From [Bacteroides] pectinophilus (lineage in GTDB: Bacteria; Bacillota; Clostridia; Lachnospirales; Lachnospiraceae), in assembly GCA_025146925.1 (NCBI GenBank), contig CP102260.1, forward strand, positions 2,767,501 to 2,831,500: a stretch of DNA of 64,000 nt. The letters run 5' to 3'. Positions 34,613 through 42,811 of the stretch are shown here, in pieces. Below the pieces are notes generated by a model, which searched no databases, was not told the DNA's origin, and worked only from the letters and a program-made list of their open reading frames with translations. Numbering within the stretch: position 1 is the first letter of the stretch; the number at the start of each line of letters is the position of its first letter. The translations under genes were made by a program, and so were the position numbers.

Positions 34613-35605
34613 TCAGGCATTTGCAAATGCATCCAGACCTGAAACTATTATTCCATCCTCATAAGTTGATATATCATCAGCGACTATATGCGCCGGAAGC
34701 TTCATTTTCTCAAGCAGCTGATCCACACGATTATTCAAATTGCTGTAGCTATTGTTTTCATTGAAGTTTCCTGACTTTATCAAATCATATATTTTCCCAA
34801 AAATATAGTATTTTTCGTTTACATCTGTCCAGCGATAGTAATACTGATTACCTATATCCACTCTCTGATAAGGAATATTTAACAATTCCATGCTCAGTAT
34901 AAATGTCTGATAATACTTAAAACATTCTTTATCAATATTAATTGTAAATTCCATACCGCCATCTTCTTCAGGATCAACATCATGAATATGCCATACATCA
35001 TCCACCTTGTCATATTTAGAAAAACATGAACCTATTACATGCTTTTGAATTCCAGTATAATTATATTTTATTCCCGTTGAAATAACAGTTACAGATTTAA
35101 CATTACGCAACTGATTTTTTGCGTGGTCAACTGTATCCGATGATATTCTGTTACTTATAGTCCCCTTGCTTTCAAACAAATACGCGTTGCCTTTATTATC
35201 AAGTCCAAACCAGTCAGGCGCCATTTCGCCACGTTTTAACCTCGTATTAAGCCTGCTGTCTGTAAAATGATATAATCTTGAAATTTTATACTCATTATTA
35301 GCTATAATTCTCGCTGCCAGCATCCCCATTGCAAAAGAAATCGCAATCTTATATGACGTTTCGGCATTTGCATAATCCTCCGAAATTGAAAAATATCCAT
35401 TTTTCTTTTTTATTGCCATTTTGCAGATCGATGAGTAAAATCCTTTTGTATCATATGACATTTTACGCCCATTATACTTTCCGTTCAGTATGGCATATTT
35501 AGAAATGTTATATCTGGAAATTTTTAACTGATGTTTCTTTACTTTAGAATGACTGCCTGAATAGGCGCTTGTACTTGTAAAATATTCATATATTAATTTA
35601 TTCAT
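34613..35605 (-). CDS. Hypothetical protein with a PD-(D/E)xK-like motif
   Basis: 330 residues, soluble, Lys/Tyr/Asn-rich with AT-rich codons unlike the flanking housekeeping genes. Around residues 130-155 it reads APDWFGLDNKGNAYLFESKG: a Pro-Asp, a turn, and Glu-Ser-Lys on the next strand, the arrangement of the PD-(D/E)xK nuclease core. No DNA-binding or partner domain is recognised. AAAAGGTGA lies eight bases before ATG 35605. It may be a restriction-type enzyme or only share the fold. Confidence 0.6.
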   Translation of the reverse strand: MNKLIYEYFTSTSAYSGSHSKVKKHQLKISRYNISKYAILNGKYNGRKMSYDTKGFYSSICKMAIKKKNGYFSISEDYANAETSYKIAISFAMGMLAARIIANNEYKISRLYHFTDSRLNTRLKRGEMAPDWFGLDNKGNAYLFESKGTISNRISSDTVDHAKNQLRNVKSVTVISTGIKYNYTGIQKHVIGSCFSKYDKVDDVWHIHDVDPEEDGGMEFTINIDKECFKYYQTFILSMELLNIPYQRVDIGNQYYYRWTDVNEKYYIFGKIYDLIKSGNFNENNSYSNLNNRVDQLLEKMKLPAHIVADDISTYEDGIIVSGLDAFANA

Positions 35606-35675
35606 ATGTTTATCACCTTTTCTTACAGTATATTTCACTGTCCAATTCTATAACTTTTATTAAATAGTTTTTATA

Positions 35676-36089
35676 TCACCTGCTGTACCCAAGAATAGCA
35701 TTAATTCTGGCAAGCACATCATCCTCTTTAATCTTATAATCATTCCATTTGCCATTAGCATTTACAGATACCCAGCCACCGCCTATCTGCCACCGCGAAT
35801 AGCTGCCATCCGTATACACAATATTAACAAATTGTTCCGGTGCCGCTCCTATGATTCCTTTTCTGGAAAAAGGAGTTCCTTTGAGTCCGTTAAGTAATGC
35901 AGCCACTTCATCGCACCCTTGTCCTGATATTTTCACTGATTCATCGCTGTATGGCACTATGTACGCCACTTCGTTATCATATATTCCCAACCTCTTTGCA
36001 ATATTAAACGGAACAAATTTATAAACTGCTCCACATATCAGGCATACTAAGATCAGGGATAATATCACATACTTTAATATCTTCTTCAT
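35676..36089 (-). CDS. Secreted or membrane-anchored small protein, copy 1
   Basis: 137 residues. An N-terminal hydrophobic segment (~5-23) acts as signal or anchor; no Cys lipobox is seen. The rest is a small alpha/beta domain ending RINAILGYSR. It is 93 percent identical (127 of 137) to the protein at 36357. AGGAGGTGGAGGTG precedes ATG 36089. Two CAAGTGGT boxes stand ~80-110 bases upstream. A distant resemblance in strand order to the C-terminal half of the 36955 lipoprotein is possible. Function is unknown. Confidence 0.75.
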   Translation of the reverse strand: MKKILKYVILSLILVCLICGAVYKFVPFNIAKRLGIYDNEVAYIVPYSDESVKISGQGCDEVAALLNGLKGTPFSRKGIIGAAPEQFVNIVYTDGSYSRWQIGGGWVSVNANGKWNDYKIKEDDVLARINAILGYSR

Positions 36090-36170
36090 GCCACCTCCAC
36101 CTCCTATTGCAATACTGTTTTATAATTCATACCATATACCGACTTTGCTATTTTTACAATACACTTTGCG

Positions 36171-36198
36171 CAAGTGGTCGTTTTTCTTCCCAAGTGGT
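36171..36198 (-). promoter_or_regulatory. Direct-repeat regulator boxes, copy 1
   Basis: CAAGTGGT occurs at 36171-36178 and 36191-36198 (ACCACTTG on the coding strand), exactly 20 bases apart, about two helical turns. This spacing fits LytTR-family regulators, which bind paired direct repeats. A LytTR regulator is encoded at 38960. Confidence 0.6.
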
Positions 36199-36241
36199 AT
36201 ATTTTTATGACTATAAGAAAGATTTGGCTTATAGATATTGC

Positions 36242-36290
36242 AAAAAACTGCTGTCCAACCGGATTACCGGCTTTAGACAGCAGCTTTTTA
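36242..36290 (-). terminator. Terminator after the second copy gene
   Basis: GCTGTC pairs with GACAGC and an inner CCGG/CCGG pair strengthens the stem. On the minus strand AAGCTGCTGTC begins the hairpin and AGCAGTTTTTTG ends it. It separates the two duplicated genes into independent transcripts. Confidence 0.75.
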
Positions 36291-36356
36291 TATTTTGATT
36301 GCTATTATAAACAATATACAAGCACTTCACGTTCTTAATTATAATAGCATTTTATA

Positions 36357-36770
36357 TCATCTGCTGTACCCAAGAATAGCATTAATTCTGGCAAGTACAT
36401 CATCCTCTTTAGTCTTATAATCATTTGATTTGTCATTAGCATTTACAGCTACCCAGCCACCGCCTATCTGCCACCGTGAATAGCTTCCATCTGTATACAC
36501 AATATCAACAAATTGTTCCGGTGCCGCTCCTGTGATTCCTTTTCTGGAAAAAGGAGTTCCTTTGAGTCCGTTAAGTAATGCAGCCACTTCGTCACACCCT
36601 TGTCCTGATATTTTCACTGATTCATCGCTGTATGGCACTATGTACGCTGCTTCTTTATCATACACTCCCATACGCTTTGCAATATTAAACGGAACAAATT
36701 TATAAACTGCTCCACATATCAGGCATACTAAGATTAAGGATAATATCACATACTTTAATATCTTCTTCAT
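36357..36770 (-). CDS. Secreted or membrane-anchored small protein, copy 2
   Basis: 137 residues, paralogue of the 35676 protein. The first 33 residues, with the signal or anchor, are identical. Ten substitutions lie in residues ~34-125, several of them non-conservative (Trp to Ser, Gly to Asp, Ile to Thr twice), so the mature domain is changing faster than the leader. The same AGGAGGTGGAGGTG site and boxes precede it. Its function is not known. Confidence 0.75.
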   Translation of the reverse strand: MKKILKYVILSLILVCLICGAVYKFVPFNIAKRMGVYDKEAAYIVPYSDESVKISGQGCDEVAALLNGLKGTPFSRKGITGAAPEQFVDIVYTDGSYSRWQIGGGWVAVNANDKSNDYKTKEDDVLARINAILGYSR

Positions 36771-36851
36771 GACACCTCCACCTCCTATTGCAATACTGTT
36801 TTATAATTCATACCATATACTAACTTTGTTATTTTTACAATACACTTTGCG

Positions 36852-36879
36852 CAAGTGGTCGTTTTTCTTCCCAAGTGGT
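36852..36879 (-). promoter_or_regulatory. Direct-repeat regulator boxes, copy 2
   Basis: CAAGTGGT at 36852-36859 and 36872-36879, again 20 bases apart and at the same distance from the start codon as in copy 1. Confidence 0.6.
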
Positions 36880-36954
36880 ATATTTTTATGTGTTTTGGAT
36901 GAAAATAATTAAGGAATAGGCTGAGTATTGTCAAAACTTCATTCATTCCGACAT

Positions 36955-37551
36955 CTAATTACTTATTGCATATTTTGATAAAATTGACATAATGTTTTCA
37001 TAGTTATTGTCTTTATTAACAAGATATTTTGTCTCATTTTCTCCAATCCTTATACTGCAAATATTTCCCGAAAAAGTATATGTTGTTCTATCACTATCAT
37101 TTAACACTACTTTATACATCCATCCTGTAAACTGCTCTCCCGTATATATTTCAAGTATAAGCGATTGCAGGGAATTACGTATCTGTTCAACATCTTCTTC
37201 CGATTCTACCAATACACATTTTCCTGTATTTCCATAAACAATTTCTACATCATTACTTTTTTGATTTGAATTTACACTATCTTCTTCCAATTTATTATAT
37301 GCCTGCATTTCTTCATCTTTTTTATCATTATTTTTTAAACTATAATCACTTTGTAAAGTCATATTTTCATTCACATATCCAGACACAACTTCCGCCCTTT
37401 CTTCATTACTTTCAATTTCATACTCATTACTAAGCTCCTCATTAGTTTCAGATTTTGTTTGTGTATAATTAATATTTTCACTTCTGCCATTAGTGCATCC
37501 ACACATCATCATAATGCACATCGTAATAATACCAAATATCATTTTTTTCAT
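36955..37551 (-). CDS. Hypothetical lipoprotein
   Basis: 198 residues. The start MKKMIFGIITMCIMMMCGC ends in a likely lipobox with Cys19 modified. A long Glu/Asn/Ser/Lys-rich, probably disordered stretch (~20-100) precedes a small alpha/beta domain (~108-198). The start has a CTCCTTT complement (AAAGGAG) nine bases before ATG 37551. Codon use is AT-rich. It sits between the two-component genes and the duplicated genes on the same strand, with its own box region upstream. Confidence 0.72.
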   Translation of the reverse strand: MKKMIFGIITMCIMMMCGCTNGRSENINYTQTKSETNEELSNEYEIESNEERAEVVSGYVNENMTLQSDYSLKNNDKKDEEMQAYNKLEEDSVNSNQKSNDVEIVYGNTGKCVLVESEEDVEQIRNSLQSLILEIYTGEQFTGWMYKVVLNDSDRTTYTFSGNICSIRIGENETKYLVNKDNNYENIMSILSKYAISN

Positions 37552-37617
37552 TGTAATTTTCTCCTTTGGTCACTCCTATGGTCACAGTATGGCTTTTAAA
37601 ATTACAATTTTCAATAG

Positions 37618-37649
37618 TTTTGGCGCAAGAGGCACTATTTTGGCGTGAG
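37618..37649 (-). promoter_or_regulatory. Direct repeats upstream of the lipoprotein gene
   Basis: TTTTGGCGCAAG at 37618-37629 and TTTTGGCGTGAG at 37638-37649 are 20 bases apart, inside the end of the kinase gene. The first overlaps GCGCAAG, which is shared with the boxes before the duplicated genes. The match is weaker than between those two copies. Confidence 0.45.
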
Positions 37650-38945
37650 TCATTTATTATCAGCGATAATCAACACAATCTTAAACATTATCATTGAATG
37701 ACTTATATTTTTATATATAATCCGTCCATTATATTTATTGACTATGTAACGTATATTATCCATACCATAGCCATGATGTTCTTTGTCATCTTTTGTAGTC
37801 TTAAATAGCGGATTATTGTTTAAAGCATTTGGCATTATAGAATTACTTAATTCAATTCCTACTCCCGTCTTATCAGAATATATCATCAGATTAATCATTT
37901 TATCATTGCTATTCTCTGCTGCTTCGATTGCATTATCAAGAAGATTTTCAATGAGAATATGAAAGTCAAGGTCATCTATTCCGGATAATTCTCCTTCTAC
38001 AAGACAACTGAACGAAATACCTTTTTCCCTGCAATATCTGTTTTTTCTATTTAGTACGTGATTTATTATAATGTTAGACGTATAAACAATCCCCTCATCC
38101 GGAAGAATTCTGCCACTCGTTACATTTGTAATATACCGGCGTGCTTCTTCGACACTGTTTGCCGTAAGCAGGCTGTCTATCATATTAATAATCCTTTCAA
38201 ACTCATGGCGCGCCCTCTCATTTTCCCGATGCACACGTTTAATCTCGTCAATATCCGCACGCTGATACTCAAGTGCTGTAAGCCTTACCTTTTCTTTTAT
38301 CATCTGATGATATCGTTGTTGTTCCTTAGCCATTAATATAAAATTAATTATATTTATAATAGCTATTCCAACTATTACAGCTATCACATAGATTTCTCCA
38401 TGTATATCACCATTATCAATTCTCAGGACCATGCCACACAAAAAAATACTTATTAGCGGAATCATTGCGGCAGTAACCGCGTAAGCATAATCCCGTAATT
38501 CTTTCAATCTGTCTGCCTGTTTTGTGATTGCAATAATACATCCTGTAAGTATTATCTGATTTAACACAATTGCCAGATATCTTGCTTTTCCGCCATTATA
38601 GACCATATCTATATAATTTGTTTCGAATATAAACGATATAATACTTCCTGCTATAACCGCAGAAAATATCAGAATGATTATGAGGACTATATTATATATA
38701 AGTTTCTTTACAAAACTTCCATCCATATAAACCAAACAAATCGGGAATGATATCAACATATAAATTAGTATTCCGCTTCCCTCAAACACATTAATTTTAC
38801 TCTGTATTACCAGATATGAAAAAGTAAGCATACATCCAATTATAAATACCTTGGATGCCTTGCGTCCGGGTGCTATATGAAGGCATCTTGTCAAAAAATA
38901 TATTGTCATTACACTTTGATATAAATCTACTAATATCTCAATCAT
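37650..38945 (-). CDS. AgrC-like sensor histidine kinase (GHKL type)
   Basis: 431 residues. Six or seven membrane helices (~1-205) form the sensor. A helix with the acceptor His in RARHEFERIINMID follows, then a GHKL ATPase domain with the N box (LLDNAIEAAENS) and a GYGMDNIRYIV glycine box. This is the layout of AgrC-type peptide sensors. The start is ATG 38945 with GAGG eight bases upstream; the frame also opens at 38984, overlapping the regulator gene. No AgrB or AgrD gene is nearby. Confidence 0.87.
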   Translation of the reverse strand: MIEILVDLYQSVMTIYFLTRCLHIAPGRKASKVFIIGCMLTFSYLVIQSKINVFEGSGILIYMLISFPICLVYMDGSFVKKLIYNIVLIIILIFSAVIAGSIISFIFETNYIDMVYNGGKARYLAIVLNQIILTGCIIAITKQADRLKELRDYAYAVTAAMIPLISIFLCGMVLRIDNGDIHGEIYVIAVIVGIAIINIINFILMAKEQQRYHQMIKEKVRLTALEYQRADIDEIKRVHRENERARHEFERIINMIDSLLTANSVEEARRYITNVTSGRILPDEGIVYTSNIIINHVLNRKNRYCREKGISFSCLVEGELSGIDDLDFHILIENLLDNAIEAAENSNDKMINLMIYSDKTGVGIELSNSIMPNALNNNPLFKTTKDDKEHHGYGMDNIRYIVNKYNGRIIYKNISHSMIMFKIVLIIADNK

Positions 38946-38959
38946 CTTTTCTGCCTCTG

Positions 38960-39688
38960 TCACATCATTTTGTAATACATCCATTCATTTTGTACACTTT
39001 TGTACCTGTCTTTACTGATATCAATGCTTCTCCCATTAACAAGCTTTACTTTATATGGCCGAATATCTGCAACATACCTTAAATTAATCATCATCCCTCT
39101 GTATATAGTTACAAATCCACAGTCCTGTAATTCTTTTATATGATGCGATAGCTGATCCCTGATTGAAATCACATTGTCATCTGTTTCAAGCCTCATCTCA
39201 TGGTTATACACCTCTATTATCCGGACTCTGTCAATCTGAATTGCCAATTTCTTTGAATTATCACTGAATACAACAACTCTTCTTTTCTTCATTATGTATT
39301 CCTGCACAGAAGAGATGGCAAACCATATATCCTTTTCTATAGATTTTTTTCTTATAAATCCCAACGGACGGCACACAAATGATTCATATACATATTGATC
39401 GTAGTTCGTCATATAGACTATTCCCGGATCTGTAATTATTGTGCCTAATCTTTTTGCTACTTCAAAACCTGATACATTATTATCCAGCTCTATATCCATA
39501 AATACTACATCGATATTATCGCGTATATAATTATCAACCAGCTTGTCACCATCTCTGTAATAAAAGAAACTGATTCCTACACCCTTTTCAGCATATTTTT
39601 CTTTGTATACACTTTCAATTACAGGGACTATACGCTTCATAATGTTCTCATCATCATCACATATTGCAATATTTATATTATTATCCAT
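38960..39688 (-). CDS. LytTR response regulator, AgrA-like
   Basis: 242 residues. A receiver domain has the acidic pocket CDDDE at ~10-14, the phospho-accepting Asp in VVFMDIELDN and the Lys in RKKSIEKD. A LytTR DNA-binding domain (~135-240) ends the protein. Once phosphorylated by the kinase encoded downstream, it should bind paired direct repeats. It is the first gene of the kinase pair, and the 39689-39885 region upstream is AT-rich and likely holds its promoter. Confidence 0.9.
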   Translation of the reverse strand: MDNNINIAICDDDENIMKRIVPVIESVYKEKYAEKGVGISFFYYRDGDKLVDNYIRDNIDVVFMDIELDNNVSGFEVAKRLGTIITDPGIVYMTNYDQYVYESFVCRPLGFIRKKSIEKDIWFAISSVQEYIMKKRRVVVFSDNSKKLAIQIDRVRIIEVYNHEMRLETDDNVISIRDQLSHHIKELQDCGFVTIYRGMMINLRYVADIRPYKVKLVNGRSIDISKDRYKSVQNEWMYYKMM

Positions 39689-39885
39689 AGTGTATGCTCC
39701 AATTAATACCCTTTTATAATATATTATAAATTTAATTATAGAACATTATTATAATTTTTCAATAGCACCTGAATTTATTTACATTAAGATGCAATATAAA
39801 ACATTCCAAGACACCAATCTTTCCTGCACACTTCCCCACTCCCCCGCATACAATAGAATATCAGTATCACCTTGCGGAGGCTTCT

Positions 39886-40476
39886 ATGCTCAACTACATA
39901 TGGGCTGTTCTTATTATTATCGGAGTTATATACGGCGCACTTACCGGGCACATGGCTGATGTAACGAATGGTGCTCTGGATTCTGCCAAAGATGCCGTTG
40001 AGCTCTGCATCACCATGCTTGGTGTAATGTCTCTGTGGACGGGGCTTATGGAAATAGCAACGCGGAGCGGTATCATTGAGGCACTCACGCGAAGGCTCCT
40101 GCCTGTCATGCACTGGCTTTTCCCAAATGTACCGGACAATCATCCGGCGATGTCACACATCTCAACCAATATGATTGCTAATTTTCTGGGGCTTGGATGG
40201 GCGGCAACCCCGGCAGGTCTTATGGCAATGAAATCCCTGTCCGAACTTAATACGGAGCACCCGGACAGTGCGAGTGATGCAATGTGTGCGTTTCTTGTAA
40301 TAAATATTTCATCAATCCAGCTTATCCCGGTGAATATAATCGCATACCGGAGCCAGTACGGCTCTGCCAACCCGGCTGCAATAATAGGTCCGGCAATAAT
40401 TGCCACATCAATATCTACCGCCGCCGGAATTATTTTCTGTAAACTTGCATGTGCGCGCAAGAAAGGATTAGGGTGA
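39886..40476 (+). CDS. spmA: Spore maturation protein A
   Basis: 196 residues, a nucleoside-recognition (Gate) domain membrane protein. MLNYIWAVLIIIGVIYGALTG at the start and NFLGLGWAATPAGLMAM are typical. SpmA and SpmB are needed for spore core dehydration in Bacillus. GGAGG lies six bases before ATG 39886, and spmB follows after four bases. Confidence 0.93.
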   Translation: MLNYIWAVLIIIGVIYGALTGHMADVTNGALDSAKDAVELCITMLGVMSLWTGLMEIATRSGIIEALTRRLLPVMHWLFPNVPDNHPAMSHISTNMIANFLGLGWAATPAGLMAMKSLSELNTEHPDSASDAMCAFLVINISSIQLIPVNIIAYRSQYGSANPAAIIGPAIIATSISTAAGIIFCKLACARKKGLG

Positions 40477-40480
40477 TTGA

Positions 40481-41005
40481 ATGAAATTTTTCCTTATTAT
40501 ATCTGATTTTATTATTCCTGCAGTTCTGCTTGGGATTGTTGTCTACGGAATGAAAAAGAAACGCCCTGTATATGATGATTTTGTAGATGGCGCAAAGGAG
40601 GGCATGAAGACAGTTGCCGGAATTCTGCCGACTCTTATAGGGCTTATGGTAGGTGTAGGCGTTCTGCGGGCATCCGGCTTTCTTGATATGCTTGCACAGG
40701 TTACGGCAGGTCTGTCCTCAAAGATTGCATTTCCTGCCGAGCTTATTCCGGTAGTGTTTGTAAGAATGTTCTCATCATCTGCTGCGACCGGACTGTCGCT
40801 TGATATATTCGACAAATACGGTCCCGATTCGTACATAGGTCTTGTGACATCAATCATGATGAGCTGCACCGAAACCATTTTTTATACGATGAGTGTCTAC
40901 TGCATAGCTGCAGGCATCAAAAAAACACGCTGGACTCTGCCGGGTGCGCTGTTATGCACATTCGCCGGCATCGCCGCAAGCGTGTTGATTGCAGGAATGC
41001 TGTAA
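40481..41005 (+). CDS. spmB: Spore maturation protein B
   Basis: 174 residues, second Gate-domain membrane protein of the SpmAB pair. The segments KEGMKTVAGILPTLIGLMVGV and RMFSSSAATGLSLD are characteristic. GGGTGA precedes ATG 40481. It ends 57 bases before a convergent gene, and no strong terminator is seen between them. Confidence 0.93.
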   Translation: MKFFLIISDFIIPAVLLGIVVYGMKKKRPVYDDFVDGAKEGMKTVAGILPTLIGLMVGVGVLRASGFLDMLAQVTAGLSSKIAFPAELIPVVFVRMFSSSAATGLSLDIFDKYGPDSYIGLVTSIMMSCTETIFYTMSVYCIAAGIKKTRWTLPGALLCTFAGIAASVLIAGML

Positions 41006-41062
41006 AATAAATATTATGATACCGGAATCAAAAGACCGGAGCCCACATCAGTCTGCCCATAA

Positions 41063-41800
41063 TTACTGTACTGCCGCACGGTCAGCCGGAGCTGTTACAG
41101 GTTCTGTCTCTCCCTGTGCCGCCTGTGTTGCCGATGCACTGCTGTATGACGGAGCAGTTACAGACTTGTTATGAACTGCTTCCGGCAGACTTGCGCCAAC
41201 CGTAGCCGTACTCTGTGTTGTCTGCTCCTTTTCCGGCTGCTTTTTAAATCCGTCAATCCAGCTATGTTTTGTAGTCGCCTCTGAGGCCGCACCACCAGCA
41301 GGGGTTGTAGGTTCAACATACTGCTTATATGAACCGTCAGGATTAATAAGCGGCTGTATACTTATTGAAGATCCGACCTTGAACATAACATACTCTATCC
41401 CGGTCTCACTGTCGAGATATATCGTATAATTGCTGCCCGTCTCAATTATGTTAAGTATACTCGTTGTAACGTCTTCCTTAACTTCCTTGTTGTCGGTACT
41501 TACATAAGTGTTATCATTCTTCTTCACCTTAGTGTATGAGCGGAATTCCACAACAAACAAAAGTGCAAAAAGAATTAATGCAACAATGCTGACTACTATT
41601 CCAAGCCCCTTCTGCATAACACGGGTACGCTTTCTTGTCGGATGCTGCTCATCCCACTCATCAGGATTGAACTCGCCGTCTTCATATGCATACGGATCTT
41701 CCTGCCTGTCTGCAGAATTATCTTTATCTTTGTCTTCAGGCTTTTCAGGCTTCTCATCCTTCTTAAGCTCTTCATCATTGTTGTTGTCTTTATCCTTCAT
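41063..41800 (-). CDS. Single-span membrane protein, DUF6440-like region
   Basis: 245 residues. A very acidic/Lys-rich cytoplasmic N-terminus (~1-62), one membrane helix (~67-88) and an extracytoplasmic domain with TGSNYTIYLDSETGIEYVMF, a pattern like DUF6440, then a Thr/Ala/Ser-rich tail. The start is ATG 41800 with AGAGGTG upstream; the frame also opens at GTG 41806. It follows the metal-GTPase genes by 20 bases. Its function is not known. Confidence 0.65.
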   Translation of the reverse strand: MKDKDNNNDEELKKDEKPEKPEDKDKDNSADRQEDPYAYEDGEFNPDEWDEQHPTRKRTRVMQKGLGIVVSIVALILFALLFVVEFRSYTKVKKNDNTYVSTDNKEVKEDVTTSILNIIETGSNYTIYLDSETGIEYVMFKVGSSISIQPLINPDGSYKQYVEPTTPAGGAASEATTKHSWIDGFKKQPEKEQTTQSTATVGASLPEAVHNKSVTAPSYSSASATQAAQGETEPVTAPADRAAVQ

Positions 41801-41820
41801 AAACACCTCTTTATTATGAC

Positions 41821-42765
41821 TTAGAAATAAACCATCTCTTCCGCAGCAGGCTCAGCCGGTGTTACGCTTGATGCATAAAGAACCGGACCCTTCTTGCGGT
41901 ATGACATCTGGAACTCATACTTGATAACTGCTTCTACATATACCCATGAACGCTCAGTAAGCGATGCAACGTCAGGATAATTACATATATATCCGATAAA
42001 TGCCGTATCAGCCTCACAGCATGTCATTGCCTTACGTCCCGGGACGAATGTCTTGGCTGCGAACTTCTTGCCCTTGTATACCTGTGCCTTGAATCTTACC
42101 TTTTTATCTTTATAGACTTCAGGTCTCTCCGACACATCCATATACCAGATACCATAATCAGAATCATCAACATCTATGACATCTGCATTAATATCATAAG
42201 GAAGCTGCTCTGCTATTGATGCAATCTCACCGTTAGTATTCTCGAATACTATCTGTGCGAATCCGTTAAGAATCTTAACGCTTCTTCTGAAACCGCCAAG
42301 GTTCATTCCCTTCTCACAGCGGTTGAATATTACCATCTCTGCGCTTCTCATGGTCTCTGCCATTGTTGACTTCATGTTATTCCACATAAGCTCAAATGTA
42401 CCGGCATTAACAAGTGTTATTCTCTGATATATTGTCCATCCGAATGGCTTCTTAAGCTCATCCAGAAGCGACATCTCCCACATTCCGTTGTATTCGATTA
42501 CAACAAGCCATGGGTCATATTTTTTATCAAGCTCTGTAAGCTTCTCGGCAGTAAAGTCTTCCTTCTCAAGTACGACCATGTCCATCTTATGCTTCTTCAG
42601 CATAGCTTCGTCATATTCATTCTCGCCCTCTTCACAGACAATAAGAAGCTTCTTCTCTGCCTCATCAAACTGTCCCTGCTCTATAGTCTCTGTTATAAAT
42701 GTAGTCTTACCGCTGTCAAGGAATCCATCTATAAGAAATACCGGAATCTCATAATTCTGATCCAT
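41821..42765 (-). CDS. CobW-type P-loop protein with a YcgQ-like C-terminal domain
   Basis: 314 residues. The N-terminal G domain has Walker A GFLDSGKTTF (~14-23) but not the CxCC motif of CobW GTPases. The last ~110 residues (KVRFKAQVYKGKKF, FVPGRKAMTCCEADTAFIGY, SWVYVEAVI) resemble the end of YcgQ/TIGR03943 (DUF1980) proteins, which occur beside CobW genes and metal permeases. A fusion of the two is unusual. GGAG precedes ATG 42765. The likely role is metal, perhaps zinc, handling; this is inferred. Confidence 0.72.
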   Translation of the reverse strand: MDQNYEIPVFLIDGFLDSGKTTFITETIEQGQFDEAEKKLLIVCEEGENEYDEAMLKKHKMDMVVLEKEDFTAEKLTELDKKYDPWLVVIEYNGMWEMSLLDELKKPFGWTIYQRITLVNAGTFELMWNNMKSTMAETMRSAEMVIFNRCEKGMNLGGFRRSVKILNGFAQIVFENTNGEIASIAEQLPYDINADVIDVDDSDYGIWYMDVSERPEVYKDKKVRFKAQVYKGKKFAAKTFVPGRKAMTCCEADTAFIGYICNYPDVASLTERSWVYVEAVIKYEFQMSYRKKGPVLYASSVTPAEPAAEEMVYF

Positions 42766-42811
42766 TAATAATCTCCATTCATGTTTGGTTAAATGTTACC
42801 CGGCATCAGAT

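Larger units (their letters stand above)
35676..36209 (-). repeat. Tandem duplicated block, downstream copy
   Basis: The gene at 35676 and its ~120-base upstream region are repeated at 36357-36890, offset by 681 bases. Promoter regions differ at only a few positions, so the duplication includes regulation and is fairly recent. Confidence 0.9.
36357..36890 (-). repeat. Tandem duplicated block, upstream copy
   Basis: Copy of 35676-36209. The homology ends just after the second CAAGTGGT box and its ATATTTTTATG flank. Confidence 0.9.

Noticed and set aside
36107-36298. 63-codon plus-strand frame between the duplicated genes, considered as a signal peptide for the AgrC-like kinase.
   Set aside because: It runs antisense through the duplicated promoter and a terminator, lacks a ribosome binding site, and has no AgrD-like leader or charged tail. 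No AgrB protease is near.
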